NCBI RefSeq assembly: GCF_047948215.1
Contig: NC_134462.1
Span: forward strand, 121,108,937 to 121,172,936
DNA from: Lycorma delicatula
Taxonomy: Eukaryota; Arthropoda; Insecta; Hemiptera; Fulgoridae
DNA length: 64,000 bases
Reading direction: 5' to 3'
The notes under the pieces are model-generated. The model made no database searches. It was not told the origin of the DNA and saw only the letters and a program-made list of their open reading frames with translations. Position 1 is the stretch's first letter, and every line of letters starts with the position of its first letter. This document shows positions 1 through 15,289 of this stretch, piece after piece. A program made the position numbers and the translations under genes.

Positions 1-95
1 TTTTTCTCCCGAATCACCCAGTGTGTATATATATTTATATATATATATAAAAGATTGCCGTGCAGTTTGAAATATCTCTCTCCCACTCACTCACT

Positions 96-2639
<2,544 letters not shown>

Positions 2640-3425
2640 AATTATTAAATGTAATTAAATGTAGAAGGTGCCGCACTAGACGCCGATGATTTTAATAAAC
2701 GGATTGAGTACGATACAAAAGTTGTAGAAAGTGGTCTCCATTATGCGATTCGCATAATTGAATACGACGTTGCATGCACTTAAACACACATGTCGTAACA
2801 TCACATCGCACACAAACAGTTACTTTTGTTCGTGAAGGGAGACTCCTGCGGCTGATGTGGATTTTCCGTACGCCAAATGCGTGAATCCCGTACATTCACG
2901 TATCCATCGAGGAACCGTGCCTCGTCAGACCGAAACCTATCGTCGATTTCTTCACCGTTTCGCGTTACAGATGACACAAACTACTGAAAGAAAGGTACAC
3001 GTTTTCTAGTGTCTGCAGATAAAAACTCGTGAACAACAAGAATTCTGTACGTATGCGTCTTTAAATGCTTGCACGATGCCGTGCGGGCACAACCGACGGA
3101 GAGACCAAACCGGCTAGATAGGCGTCGCACAGACTTCTTGGGACTAACAGAATCTGGAGTTTGCACGACGATCAACTTTTCTGGTGTTAGCTTTTTCGGT
3201 CGACCGGTATTAGCTGCATCTGCCGCATTCTCTGTGCAGAAATGAACTTGTACAGCCGCATGATGGAAAACTTGTTAGGTGCATCCACACCGTACTTTTT
3301 TGGGAAGGCATTTTGGTTCTGAGCTTAACCGGCACATCTAATTTATCGGGAGACAATGAATATTCTCCGGTGCATTGTGTAACCCGTTTTTCCACAATTT
3401 TCCTCGATTAAACCTCCAAAAAAAG
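2640..3425 (-). pseudogene. Tc1/mariner-type transposase relic, N-terminal half
   Basis: Read on the minus strand, this region gives pieces of a cut-and-paste transposase of the insect mariner group that carries a DUF4817-like helix-turn-helix. In order they are a 'KYGVDAPNKFSIMRL'-like helix-turn-helix segment (about 3330-3220), a 'GRPKKLTPEKL' linker, the second DNA-binding helix block 'SPKKSVRRLSSRFGLS' (about 3160-3100), and the first catalytic aspartate region 'SDEARF..DGYVN' (about 2905-2880) followed by 'ENPH'. The frame changes at least three times and there is an in-frame stop after 'FFQ'. The second and third catalytic residues are absent, because homology fades near 2640. The two open stretches at 2981-3175 and 3210-3395 are only parts of it. 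I found no terminal inverted repeats. It is clearly the same broad family as the element at 57.1-58.5 kb but a separate, older copy. Confidence 0.8.
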
Positions 3426-3430
3426 AAGGA

Positions 3431-6400
3431 AACATTCTTCCGTAAGGTTGCTTCACTTTTTAAACGCTGTATTATCGACAAGTAAATAAATCACAAAATA
3501 TTATTAATCGTAACGGTTATTAATTGGAAATTACCGCCCGGTTTAACTGAATTTTTTGTACAACTGACGACTAGTCATCGGTTGGGTACCGACAAGAGTC
3601 GTTTAAAAAAGACGTACTGTAAATTAAGAGTAACTTGCCGTATATTTATATTTTTATATATTAAATTAGAACGTTCATGTGTTTTTACTGACATTCGCTT
3701 AAAGCTGAAAAACCGCTTGACCGCATGATTCTTTTGTCGATAGATTTATTAAAACTTGTGGATGGCTTTAGACGTAAATTACCAGAGATAAATCCATTCA
3801 TTTGGTAAATAGTAATGCGTAAAGAGACTGAAAGTTCTACTTCATTTCATTTTTCGTGTATAATAATATTTTGAGTCGCTAACTAATATCGTTCTGTAAG
3901 AGATGATTTTCAAAGTGATATTTAGAAAACGGTTAAATTTATTTTGCTATTTTATTTATTAAAATTGTATAAACTAAAAACAAGCATTATTTTATGAAAC
4001 CTTATCTTTTCATGATTTTTACGGGTAAATATGTGATAACATTTTTAGAGTGAATGCTATTTATGTGATGTATAGATAATTGAAAATATGAAAGTAAATA
4101 ATCGCCCGTTATCTCTGTTTTCCTCGTTATTCAAGTTTACTATTTACGAATTAACTGGTAAAGCCCGTTTTAACTAAACTAGTTGAACGATCCTATATTT
4201 TTTAATTGTACCTTTTTTGATTTTATTCGCCTAGAATGTAATTTAAAAAATAAACCTTATTCGCCTTCTGATAAAACTTTTTTAAATTTGTCCTTAGATT
4301 GCATTTGGAAAAAAAAATTAAGCGATGAAAATGAGAGTAAATACAGAAGATTCTTACGCAGTTCTGCACTAGAAAACTTTCCATTAATTTAGTTTGGTTT
4401 TAATATTTTAATAATTTTTTAATTCTGTTTAATTAACAATAAATCCGCAGATACAGAAACCTCAACTTTTCAACCCACATCATTATAATGAACCACTCTT
4501 CTAACTTGTCCCGCTCAAATTTTTTCGACTTATAATTGATCGCAACGCAAGAACGACTTGACCAATCTACATAAAATTTTCACACGCGCGTCAGATACAT
4601 AATTATAGCATACCTAAATTTCCATGAAATTGTTCAAGTGGTTGGATATTTTCGTGCCGCAAAATTGTATACGCAGGCCAATAAATATGTAAGGAAACCC
4701 CGATTTAAGCTTTATTTAAGATATTTCCATATCTCAAAACGTAAAGACAATTCATTTCCATCCACCCTCACTCCTACCGACCCAAAGTAATAGCGTACTT
4801 TTCTTCGGAAATTCTGTAAAAAAATGAAATAACTTTCAGAGAAATCTTTTGAAATTTCAATCAAGCACTCTTTCTTCAACGTAGTGTTAAAAGGTTAGGT
4901 TTTTTGTTAAATTTTAGTAAAAGGTTTCAGGAGGAGAGAATTAAAGCAAATAACATTTTAGACAAAAATTTCTTAGGAAATAGGTTTCAGTATTTAGACC
5001 GAGGGTTACTTTATGGGAAATAAATAAGTACTGGAACACGGATGGAGGGGACCGGGTAATTCAATTCGTCTATGTATAAGTATAAGAAATATTAAGAAGC
5101 GGTAAAAAAGAGGAATAACCTTACATTTTTAATTACGAGTATATTAAAAGTAAAGTATTGAAATTACGCAAAAATCCCGTTAAGTCTTCAGAAAAACCTT
5201 TTTATAATGAATTTACACATTGTTATGGCATCTTCAAATTAAATACACCATTTAAATTAATTTTAATCATTGTGAGAGTAAAATTTCCAAAGTTTATGCA
5301 CTGACAAAGAATTAATATAATTTTAAGGGAGATATGTATTGCGACTAAATTAAGGTTCGTATAAATCGAAATTGTACAATTAGTATAAAAAAATTGATTG
5401 TTATGCCGAATATAAAATTAGATACTACTGAAGATTTAAAAAAACGGGCACAATAGTAAAATTTTTAATAAAGACAAGAAACTAAAACTTTTTGGCTATT
5501 ATTAAAAAAACAAATCAGATTATTAGGTCCTTCATCAAGATATAAAATGACATGGGCTGTAGGACCTACGCTGAGCTCAAAAGAAAGGCTTACCAAAGAT
5601 GTGTACGGAAAACTACTGGGGACTAAATAACACTTATTTCTACTAACAGATTGATCACCAATAAACAAGAAAGAATCAGATATCCAAGGATAGTTAATTT
5701 CGATAGTAACTAGGGTAGAGTGTGTTTAATGAATAAAGATTTAAAAAAATTAAAACTTACCTACGGAATATGAAAAAAATAGTTGGATGTAAAAATGTTA
5801 TTGTTTTAAAAAAAACCACAAAATTATTATATAAGAGTTAGAACAAAAAAAGATAAATTAAAAAAGCTACTACGCATTTCGGACGGTCAAAAAATGAAAT
5901 AAAGAAAACCGGTATTTCAGTGTAACAGCAAAATTAAGTGAATAAAGATATGTTTTATGACAGTTTTCAAAAGATGTTTACACTCGTAATAATGACATAA
6001 TGGAACAAATCGATTTCTAGAGGCCCACGTAACATTATTTGAGGGTAAGCCATCTTATGTAGAACGAAAGTCGATGAAGAAATCATATCGATTTGTTAAA
6101 AGTATATATAAAAGATAAAGCATATTGTAATTAAAAAATATTTTTATTTCGTTTAAATTAACCTCAGATCACCTGTCTATACTCACAGCTAATACCAGGA
6201 GATAATATTTTTAAAAAATAAAACAATAATATAATAATAATAATATTAAAAACTACGTAAAATAATTAAGCTCGTACATTTATATTTTAATTTTATTTTT
6301 TTAAACAAGAGAAAAGTAATTAATTTCAGCGTAATCAAGTTGTTAAAAACTAATCAAAATTAATCTTTTAGGTAAACCCATTCACAGACTACACGTTACG

Positions 6401-6980
6401 ATTTAAAATTCAAAAATACTGAACTAAAAAATCTATATCTCGTAAATTAACTTAAATTACTATACGCTAAATAATTCAAAACGTAACTGCATTTATTTTT
6501 TTCCCTCAAAATAAATGACAGTATAATGAAACGAATAACACTTCAAAATTGCTTTTTTTCGGTCAATTTATTTGGAACGATTCCTTTCCTGCTAACATAT
6601 GGCATTCGGAATCGCCAACTGAACAAACCTAAAAAAAGATCAAATACACAGAATATTTTACGCATCGGGTATATTCAACTACTGTGATTAAATAGAGCGT
6701 ATTCAAATAAGTAAAAATTGGATTAGATTAAAATAATTAAATTATAATACTAGAAAGAAGTACGTAACATAAATAAAATATTTAATTACGCTGATAGACA
6801 AATGTTTTTTTGAATGTTTCTCTAAGTGTGATACCATTTCTTGAATTGCTTTTTTGCGTACATTACAGATCTATAATACAATTTTTTATCACTCTTAGTT
6901 TTAAATAAATTATACTTAAATAAAAAATTAAGGGAAAATATGGTTAAATTCTGTATAATTTATAATTTTGCGTGGCCATA
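3431..6980. other. AT-rich DNA without recognisable genes
   Basis: No supported gene. The part from about 4499 to 4800 reads like the leader of a dispersed insect repeat: the phrase 'cgacttgaccaatctacataaaattttc' style text also occurs, diverged, near 17600 in the Helitron relic. I therefore think it is transposon-derived, but I cannot name the element. A 69-codon open frame at 4183-4392 has no recognisable features and is probably chance. Confidence 0.45.
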
Positions 6981-6986
6981 GCTATG

Positions 6987-7490
6987 TTAGAATGATTTCG
7001 CTGATGCCCTTCTTTTATAAATAGCATCAGGCACATCTCGAATTAATGCCCAACAGTAATCGATTAGCATGTTAGTATTCCATTCCCCTTTATAGCGGCT
7101 TTCCATCACCGAAATGTCTTGGTGGAAACGTTCACCGTGTTCGTCACTTACGTGTCCGATGGTGTCCGGAAAAAATCCAGATGTGAGTGGAGGAACTGTA
7201 CTTTTAAAGACATGTTACATCCCGTAGCTCTGTACGAAATAAGAAGTTGATTAACAATATCGTAGTAATTGTCGGATTTTTGTTTTTGCCGAGAAAATTT
7301 CTGCAAACGTGTTTCAGTGAAGCCCAAGCTGCACTTTCTACATTATTTAACGTCGAGTTAAATACATCATCTTTGACCAACTCTCTTATTTGAGAGTAAA
7401 TATTCCGTCTTAATTTAATATTCCTTCTTTAATTTTTCCTTCACTTTTTTCGGAAATTTCAGCCTGATATACAAAAATCCGAGACTGTCC
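6987..7490 (-). pseudogene. relic of a recurrent insect protein family of unknown function
   Basis: The minus strand reads through a well conserved C-terminal protein block ending at the stop codon at 6987-6989. Visible motifs are 'NNVESAAWASLKHVCRNFLG', then 'CNMSLKVQFLHSHLDFFP', 'GHVSDEHGERFHQDI', 'MESRYKGEWN' and 'MLIDYCWALIRD', with a basic Lys/Arg-rich tail. I recognise the pattern (HSHLDFFP, GERFHQD, DYCW) as one that recurs many times in arthropod genomes as hypothetical proteins. I do not know its biochemical function, though its copy number suggests a mobile-element origin. Frame shifts occur near 7265 and near 7410, and no start is visible, so this copy is broken. It lies directly upstream of a (TA)n tract and a SINE. 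Confidence 0.6.
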
Positions 7491-7545
7491 TTCTTCATTG
7501 CTTTTACAAAATTTTTCATTAGTCCTATAAGTATCTATATATATA

Positions 7546-7846
7546 TATATACGCGGAATAGTGGACGCGTGAACGTCTGAACGCTTCCTCGCAAATCAGC
7601 CGATTTCGAAGTCGAGATTTCTAACGTTCAAATCCTACTAAAGGCAATTACTTTTAAACGGATTTCAATACTAGATTTTGGATACCGGTGTTCTTTGGTG
7701 TTTGGATTTCGATTAACCACACATCTCAGAAACGGTCGACCTGAGACTGTACAAGACTAAAGTTCACTTATACTCATACTCATACATGTCATTCTCTGGC
7801 GTAATACCTGACGGTGATTCCCGGAGACTAAATAGGGAAAAAGTAG
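7546..7846 (+). mobile_element. tRNA-derived SINE, head type A
   Basis: The head has a tRNA-like A-box region (about 7556-7580) and a diverged B box ('gttcaaatcc' near 7630). It continues into a body reading 'ggataccggtgttctttgg' and a 3' segment 'gacctgagactgtacaagact'. The same layout is repeated on the minus strand at 33611-33913 and, split, on the plus strand at 32192-34022. The element is about 300 bp long with an A-rich end near 7840. Confidence 0.75.
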
Positions 7847-7865
7847 TCTATCTGAGGCTAGTCGA

Positions 7866-8050
7866 TCTCCGTGGCCCAGTCAGTAGCGTCCCGATATTTC
7901 GTGCGGAGGTCCCGGATTCGAATTTCGGTTAGGCACGGCATCTTTTTATACGCTACCGATTTCTATCCGATTCTATCCGGCTTTATTCTGGTTTTCTACC
8001 GATTTTATCCGGGTTAATGATCGTATTTGTTGATTCCTGCTCTTTCATTA
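7866..8050 (+). mobile_element. SINE with head type B, truncated
   Basis: 'ctccgtggcccagtcagtag' supplies an A box and 'cccggattcgaatttcgg' a B box, with the spacing of a tRNA promoter. The head is followed by 'ggcacggcatctttttata' and then by a degenerate pyrimidine-rich tail with repeated 'ttctatccg' units. It sits about 20 bp after the type A SINE. The matching longer copy is at 35611-35926. Confidence 0.65.
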
Positions 8051-8059
8051 AAAAAAAAG

Positions 8060-11000
8060 AATAGGTTCTATCTGCGGTATTTAGAATAGTGGTGGCACTG
8101 CTACTAATACAGAGAAATTGAACAAACAGTACATCGCGTCAAGACATTGCAAGTAGCAAGAAGCTCAGTTACCTAAACTTTGAGGAGTAATAAAAAGATT
8201 CTATAGTAATTGCAGAGAATGGAATATCTTTTATTTACCAATATTTCACATTAAACTACTAAGTTTTTACGAATTAAGTTTATTATTCTTTTAATTCGAC
8301 GGAGGTACTGTGAAGTCCCTCTCCAGATTTTTTAAATATTGTCTAAAATTTGAAAATAATCGTGATCTTAATTTTACCGATGTTTGGTTTTTAGAAATAA
8401 TAATTATTACAATAGATACGCCCACTAACATTAATGATGGGGACGGTTTATATTTTCAGCGTACATAAACTTATCATCTTTTTAATTAATTTAAAAATAC
8501 GTGCAATAAAATACTACGCAATAAAAAATACAGCGATCTCTAGATAACTTTTGTAAATTTATTTTATTAAAATATAAAATGCAGAAGCATTTTGAGGATA
8601 ATAACGCTCCTTTCTGATAAAGGAGCGTGCATTTCTCTTTCGCATATTTTTACATTTTTATTTTTATTTTTCATTTTTCTATTTTCTATTATTCTTATTT
8701 TTTTTCTTAGCATGCAAGTTGTTTTCAAATAAGTCACATACGCTGAAAGATTTCTTTAATACATAATGTTTTTTATAAAGATTTATTTATTTATTCGAGA
8801 AGTAATTTATCTTCTGATCCACGGGTAATTTTAATCTTTCCTTGTGTTACAAAGATAAGTATTGAAAAAAAAAACGAATTTCTTACGAAATAAGTATTAT
8901 TCCTGTAACTTAAGTAAACGTACAGCTACAATTCCGGGCTATCAGGCTTCGCTGAAATATGAACGTCGGCTGCAGTGGTGATGATCGATTGATTAAATCT
9001 AGGAATGGTATTTAATTTTATAAGTAGGAATACGAAAGCATCAACCGTTACGATTCAAAACAATTTTTAATAATTCTGTGAAAATCTTTACGGTTTTGTC
9101 AAAAGCATCTAGCGTTTTTAGTCGTGAATCGATTACGAAATTTCCAATTCTATTTCCTGTGGGATTAGTTCAGCATTCCGCTAGGCTTTCTAAGAAACAA
9201 AGAGCTTAATGGATTTCTAAAAAAAACATTCTCAAAAAAAAGACTCAAAAAATTAAAAAAACGTTCATCTTAAAAATATATTTTTTTTAAATCCTATTTC
9301 TTTAAATAAGATTAGTCTGAAAATAAGTTTATTTTTCAGTTTGATAACAAAATCATACAAAAAAAAAATCACTCAAAATTCCTGTTATCACATTATATAA
9401 ATAAAATATGAAAATATTTTATAATTATTTTAGAAGCTATTTTTAGATTAGAATTATTATCGGATGAACTCCGAGCTACTCTTTTTTTTATGGAAAGAGG
9501 TACTGTCTCGTCGGATTTTATACCCGATTTCCTTTATATCGTACCGATTGTTTTTTTGAAACGCGAGTATCACTTCTAGAGTCGGTTTAGGAATATTTAA
9601 TCTTACTAGATTTGAACTTTCCAACTTTTCCACTAACGGAATCTTTTTTTTTTAAATTTAACCCCTAAGGGTAGGTTTAAAAATAATTTTTAGTATTCCC
9701 CTAAACATTTCCTTAAAAATAACTAAGCAAATTTTAGTTTTCATGTTGTTCCGGAAGTGGGAGAATTAAGGACATCTAATTTTTCGAGGGCTATTCAATT
9801 TTATATATAATAGTACATAAAATTATTTATACGTTTACGCTTTTGTTTATTTATAATAACTAGAAAACTGACATTTAGAAAAGTTATTTCAAACAGAATC
9901 TTTAGTCTTGACTAAACACATTTATTAACAAAACAGTACGCCACTACTAAGTAAATACGTACCGAATGTTACCTAAAAATAATGAAATAAATTACCAAAA
10001 TTAATCGCAAAAATGGAAGTGATACATAAAAAGAGAAAAAAATAAACGAAGCATTTAAAATATTAAAAACAAGATAATGATATTTAATAATACTGGAGAA
10101 AATGGAATAAAATAAAAAAAAACAAGATAAAGAAAGAAAAAAAGATTGAGACAGTTGCTAACTAAAGTGGTATGAGGTATTTCAAACAATAACAACAAAA
10201 CAAGACAATATGAACAGTGAACCGTCGTTCTAGTGATGCGTTCGAACTTACACCCCCCCTCCATCATTTCTGTTTAGTTTTACTTCCCGTTAAACAGAGC
10301 TTTACCATAGACATTCACACAGTCACTATTCGCTCAGTTGTTACTAAATGTTTTCTTATGTAGCGTAACACAATAGGTTAGCTAAGACCTTAAATGAATC
10401 GCTTCTGCACTGTAAAAAAACAAACGAGGATGCAAGAATAGGTTTTTTTTATTTAATATAAAAGAACAGCATTTTTAAAAAAAGAGGGATGGTAAACTAC
10501 AACAAAAATTCGTGAAATCTTTTGTTATAATAAAATATAAAAAAAACCTTGTTCAAGAAAAGAAATTACTGTGTATTTACTAAGAAATCACGTTACATTT
10601 TAAGAACTTTTTATTTAATAGATAAGTATTTGTAAAGAAACAATGTTTTAATCATGTATTTTTTTATTAAATATTACACACAGTACTTTCAATCTGAGGT
10701 GTAATACCCGATGATATCTTATTCTTACTATGTCCAAGCGTGTAAGTTCTTGCAATATATTACGCGAGTTAAGCTTTCATATTAGGAACCCGTGTGATTT
10801 AGTTTTGTTTTTTTCATGTGAAAATATTTACTTTAAATAACAATATTTTCGTATAATAATTAATAAATTAACTTTTCTTCTGTTATCATTATTTTAGTGG
10901 TTTCCATTTTTACCCGATTTAAGGAAGAGAAAGTTAACCACTTAATCGTGCTGATCCGACTTGTGTTAGGTATTTTTTATGCGATTTTATGTGTCTGCCT

Positions 11001-11480
11001 AACGTTTAAGTAAATAATTTTCCTTATTATTCTTCTTTTTTTATTTGGTAGTAGAAGTTTCCGTACTAAACCCGTAGTAAAGTTTTCGAAGTTAACGTTA
11101 TTAATTTTTTTGTAACGAAAAGCTGCATAGTCACACAGACGATTAGCGGCAAATAGTCATATGTTTATCGTAAGCATTACTTGTTTATTATTTTAATTTT
11201 CTGCGTAAAAATGAAATATAAACTGTATTTGTAAATTTCAACCGTTCTCGTGTAAGATTTACCGAATTATAGATCACCTTTAGCTCAGGCTCTGCGGTGT
11301 TAAACGACGTTTATCTGCTTTGTTTTTCTTATTTTTATCGAATTATCGGTCTCTTACCGTTGCACTTCTTATGAACAAAAAGTTGTTCATAAGAAATTTT
11401 AACCTGGCGTGAATGTATTTTAAATTAAAATGAAACCAAACATTCTTAAATAGATTAAACGTTTTGTAATAATCGTAATA
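8060..11480. other. AT-rich intergenic DNA
   Basis: No gene or classifiable repeat seen. A 70-codon frame at 10055-10267 is merely hydrophobic and low-complexity. A perfect 13-bp inverted repeat with a 4-base loop lies at 11366-11395 (TTCTTATGAACAA). Confidence 0.5.
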
Positions 11481-11639
11481 AAAAAAAAAATCCTTTCGGC
11501 TCGCTGGAAGGCGGAGGTAGATTTCACCGGTTCTAAGGAGGGGATAAAAAATATTTCCACCTTAAAGTTAAAAAAAACTTAAATACTTAAAAAAAATTAC
11601 TCAATACAATGGTTGCATGTGAAAAAACATTTCCCATGT

Positions 11640-12110
11640 TTAGCATACGACAAGTCTCATCGTCATACCTTGCCGTAAGGGTTGGTCATATAAAAAATTG
11701 TTTCAGACAAAAGGTTTAAGTATTGTTTAGAGGACTAACGACCACTTTAAAACGATTTGATATTATGCCTATTAAAGGAGGTATGATTTTTTTTTTGTCT
11801 TCATAACCCCATTTCTTCAACTCCCTGGGCCGATGGTTGGTGATATCAAAAAACTTTACTCAAAGAAGTTGTAGGCCCTTAGCCAAACAACAGTAGGAAC
11901 TTTAAACGAATTCGATATTTTACTTAATAAGAAAATTATAGCGATATTATGTTTTTTTCGAAAAAGCTCCCCATTTCTATCCCCGTGATCTGATTTTGCC
12001 CATTAACGAACTCGGCTGAGATTTTGGGGCGTTATATTTTATGTATAATTTTGAAAGCGATTAGCGCAATATTACGGCACTTTAATCGTGTCTACAAGAA
12101 AGAATAAGAA
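11640..12110 (+). repeat. degenerate tandem-like units of a dispersed repeat
   Basis: Two units of about 165 bp (about 11675-11800 and 11830-11950) share the order 'ggttggt.atat..aaaa', a middle 'acttta(a)acga', and 'ttcgata/ttgatatt'. A third, more diverged unit follows to about 12110. I read this as the interior of a dispersed repeat with internally duplicated modules. The family is not identified. Confidence 0.4.
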
Positions 12111-12124
12111 AAATATAGAACACA

Positions 12125-12159
12125 TTATATATATATATGTGTGTATATATATATATATC
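12125..12159. repeat. (TA)n/(TG)n microsatellite
   Basis: Short alternating TA run with an internal TGTGTG. Confidence 0.85.
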
Positions 12160-12479
12160 TTTTTATGGATTAAACACAAATAATTAAACTGAAAAGTGTT
12201 TCTCTGTAAACCAAGGTAAATTTTATTTATTTACAAATTTTATAATTGCTAATTACATTTATTATAAAGCTTACCTGTAAACCAAAGAAACAACATTCAA
12301 AGTCTATTATTCATTATGTTGTTTTCCTCTTTTAAAAAAGATTTTTTGTTAGTCTAATTAAAATTAGTCATAATCACGCCACATGTTTATTAATTTCTTA
12401 TTATTTTTATCTCCTACACCATCAGGTGTTTAACTTACCAACCCATCAAACTTGTGCGGTAAATTCAATCGTATTAAGG

Positions 12480-12566
12480 AAGTAATATACTTTCCACACA
12501 GATGTATGGAAAGTATATTACTTGTATTTTTCCCGTGGAAGGGTATCTACCCTTCCAGGGGAAAAA
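12480..12566. repeat. two adjacent near-perfect hairpins
   Basis: The first hairpin has a perfect 17-bp stem (12480-12496 with 12507-12523) and a 10-base loop. The second pairs 12527-12545 with 12548-12566 (18 of 19 bp) around a 2-base loop. They lie at the 3' end of the gypsy relic. Neither looks like a transposon end. Confidence 0.85.
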
Positions 12567-12619
12567 TTTTGCTACAACTTTTATGAAGTCATACATAAGT
12601 GTCCTGGTTATTCCCGTCA

Positions 12620-14015
12620 TCCGTAGTATTGGGAGCTGGGGTAAGTTTGGGAATGTGAAACAGATGTGATTCTGATTCTTTGTGACCCGTGTCAACTTCA
12701 TATATCGATTTCGATATTTTCTTCAAAATTGTGTACGGACCGATCCTTAATACATCTAGTTTTTTCGGTTTAGACGATTTTCATTTTCAACATATACTAG
12801 GTCTGCGGCGTTGAATTCGTAGTTTCTTCCGTTTTTATCAAATAGATTTTTATTGTATTTACGAAATTACATGCTATTTCTAGAGCAATTTTCCTATCTT
12901 TTTTTTTTTAATTTTCGTTTCCTTTCTTTCGCTTTAATTCATTTGGTAATATCGAAGTATATGTGCCTTCTGATAAATATTTTGGTCTGAACCCAGTCCA
13001 AACGATGAGACTGAACTATCTGTTCAGTCTCATCGTATTTCTCAACACAATCATGTGCTATTCTTTTCCACCTAGATTTTTCCCTCTTTCATTTATCGCG
13101 CATCTAATTTTATTTAGCAAGGTCTGATAAAATCTCATTTAGGCCATTGAAAAACGGAACGTCTACCGCTGTAAATATTATTGTTATTTTCTTTTTATCT
13201 AAGAAGCTTTTGAAATCTTCGGAAATTATTCCTGGGTATCGATCTGTCAAAATTACGCCAATAATATTGTCTTTCGATACATTCTGTGTTATCTTATCAA
13301 AATCATTGAAGTTTTGTGTTTTCGACGTTAAAATATAAGCAAACCTCGTAAAACGTTCTACTAGAAGATCTAAGTATTATTTCTTGGTTCGCGAACCACC
13401 AAAACCACCGATAGTGTCGATGGAAACTATCTGAAAAGACTTTCTTCAGGGCTTAGATGCGACATTAGACCGATCTTATGTCGCCCTCTTGATTTGTTTT
13501 TTATTCAGATCTCGCAGTTTTACAAATTTTCCTTATATTCCTCGTCATATTTTTTGCTTTGTAATGCGGTCCTATTTTGCTTTGCATCTGTTTTATTTTT
13601 ACGCGGCAGAAATTTCGGTGCGTGTTTTCTATGAACCGTTTACAGAAGTCTTTCGATAGTATAATTTTCTCTTTCTTTTTAACCTTTTTATAGTACAGAT
13701 TATCTTTTAAGATCAGTCTGTTTTTGTTATCCTTTAAATCTTCGTTCCTTTTTTGATCTTCTAGAATATCTCCCGATTTGATTAAATTCAGAATTTTCAA
13801 ATTGCCATATCCATTTTCACGGGCTTCTAATACTGGATTTCTACTTAAGCAGTCTGCTTCTAAATTAACTTTACCCGGACGGTATATTAGTTTAAAATCA
13901 TACTGTGATAAATAATAAGTTAGATCACCTAATCCTCATCGATTCTGGCTTTAATATTATTTTTTCTAATGGCGTATGCGTGAAAAAACTTTGAATGATC
14001 TGCCCATGAGCCGTT
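12620..14015 (-). pseudogene. Ty3/gypsy pol relic: RNase H end and integrase
   Basis: On the minus strand the order is that of Ty3/gypsy pol. The end of RNase H comes first ('LIYRPGKVNLEADCLSR', about 13885-13843). The integrase zinc-binding region follows ('THRNFC...HYKAKNMTRNIRKICKTA', within the open frame 13501-13800), then the integrase core ('SIDTIGGFG' near 13410, 'LTDRYPG' and 'IFTAVD.PF.NGLNE' at about 13260-13150). Last is the C-terminal GPY/F module ('RIGPYTILKKISKSIYEVD', about 12746-12690). The histidine/cysteine zinc ligands are partly lost and there are several stops and frame changes. gag, protease, reverse transcriptase and LTRs are not seen; the relic ends near 14015, about 530 bp before the Penelope-like element. 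A perfect 15-bp hairpin (13002-13036) interrupts the integrase coding sequence. Confidence 0.85.
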
Positions 14016-14545
14016 GCTGTAATGTACTTTCCTTACATATGTATATATATATTTTTTTAACGTCAATTTTAAAACTCATATTCCTCTGTACTATTATACA
14101 AATATAAATAAGTAACTTGATCCACCAAGTACAGAATAAAATTAAATTAGGTAGGATTAAACTTAAATTATATAATTATATATACACAAGAGTACTTTCA
14201 CGAATTTCTCGCATCTTCAGTCGATCCAATCTTTTAATTGTTCACGTAAAATTACATTTTTTTTTTTTAAATACACAACATTAAGAAAATACAATAAAAC
14301 AAAATTCGCTATAACTTTGGATATTAACTTTAAAATCAATTCAAATCAAAATGGAATTAAAATTAATTTCTTTTTTTAAATTAAAAATTTTAAATCGAAA
14401 TTAAAAGTTAAAAATATGTCGTCAAATAATAAAAGTATTAATTAAAGGTTAAAATGATAAATATGTTAAAAAATAATGAATATGTGTGTTTGGTTTGGCT
14501 AGCCGATACAGTATTATACTACTGTGAAGGATTTTAAACAGATTA
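14016..14545. other. AT-rich spacer between two retroelement relics
   Basis: Mostly A/T runs and TA-rich sequence. Nothing coding recognised. It may contain the untranslated 3' end of the neighbouring Penelope-like element, but no boundary can be drawn. Confidence 0.4.
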
Positions 14546-14547
14546 AG

Positions 14548-14925
14548 CTAAAAATTAACAATATTTGATAAAGTGTTGCTATCTATTGCAGCCTTTATAA
14601 TCCTGTCATCCTCATACTCTCTTGGTTGATCAAGTTGAACCCATTTTATATATAAAATATCTCTCATTTTATTTATAAAATCTCTCTGAAATGTCTGAAC
14701 CCCTATTATTATTATCCGTATTACATTTTTTAATATTTCCAAATTAGTGTGAATATCGCATATCGAATTTTTAATATCAATAGGTTGATCAGAAACATTA
14801 GAAAACCCCAATTTTCCATTTTTATATCTGAAATGTTCAGAAAATCTGGTTTTGAAAGATCTAGTAGCTTTTCCTGTATAAATATGGTCACAGTCGTTAC
14901 ATTTTATTTTGTAAATTCCACCCAA
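14548..14925 (-). pseudogene. GIY-YIG endonuclease domain of a Penelope-like element
   Basis: A 125-codon open frame beginning 'MGGIYKIKCNDCDHIYTGKA' followed by 'RSFKTRFSEHF'. This is the GIY-YIG nuclease module (GIY, the YxG element here YTG, the conserved Arg of the R-F/T-R-F-x-E-H helix). In Penelope-like retroelements it sits C-terminal to the reverse transcriptase and nicks target DNA. The reverse transcriptase relic lies just upstream on the same strand (15290-16260), which settles the assignment. The third element of the core is YTG rather than YIG. The annotated Met is probably not a real start, because the domain belonged to a longer protein. Confidence 0.85.
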
Positions 14926-15289
14926 ATTATATACACTACTTGAAAATCAGTACGTCTTATATTTTATTATGAGATTGTTTGTCTGGTATGCAGGTTTAAA
15001 CTTATTTTTATCATAAACCTTTGTAATATTTTCAACTATGCTATTAGTATAGTATATACATATTTTAAATATACATCGTCAATTTTTTTTGTTTCATTTA
15101 TGGGTATTAGACACATATTATTGTTAATTTTTAATATTGATTTTTTTGTATATATTATCAATTAAAGATTTACTATAACCATTATATATAGCAATTTATT
15201 TTTATAATATCTATTATTTCGTTTAATTTTTTTTTATTTTCATTATATTATTTATAATTAATTGCTCTATTAGTCATGTTTTGTATACA

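Noticed and set aside
10055..10267. Hydrophobic 70-codon frame as a membrane protein
   Set aside because: Composition follows from A/T-rich codons (Phe, Leu, Ile); no start context or family pattern.
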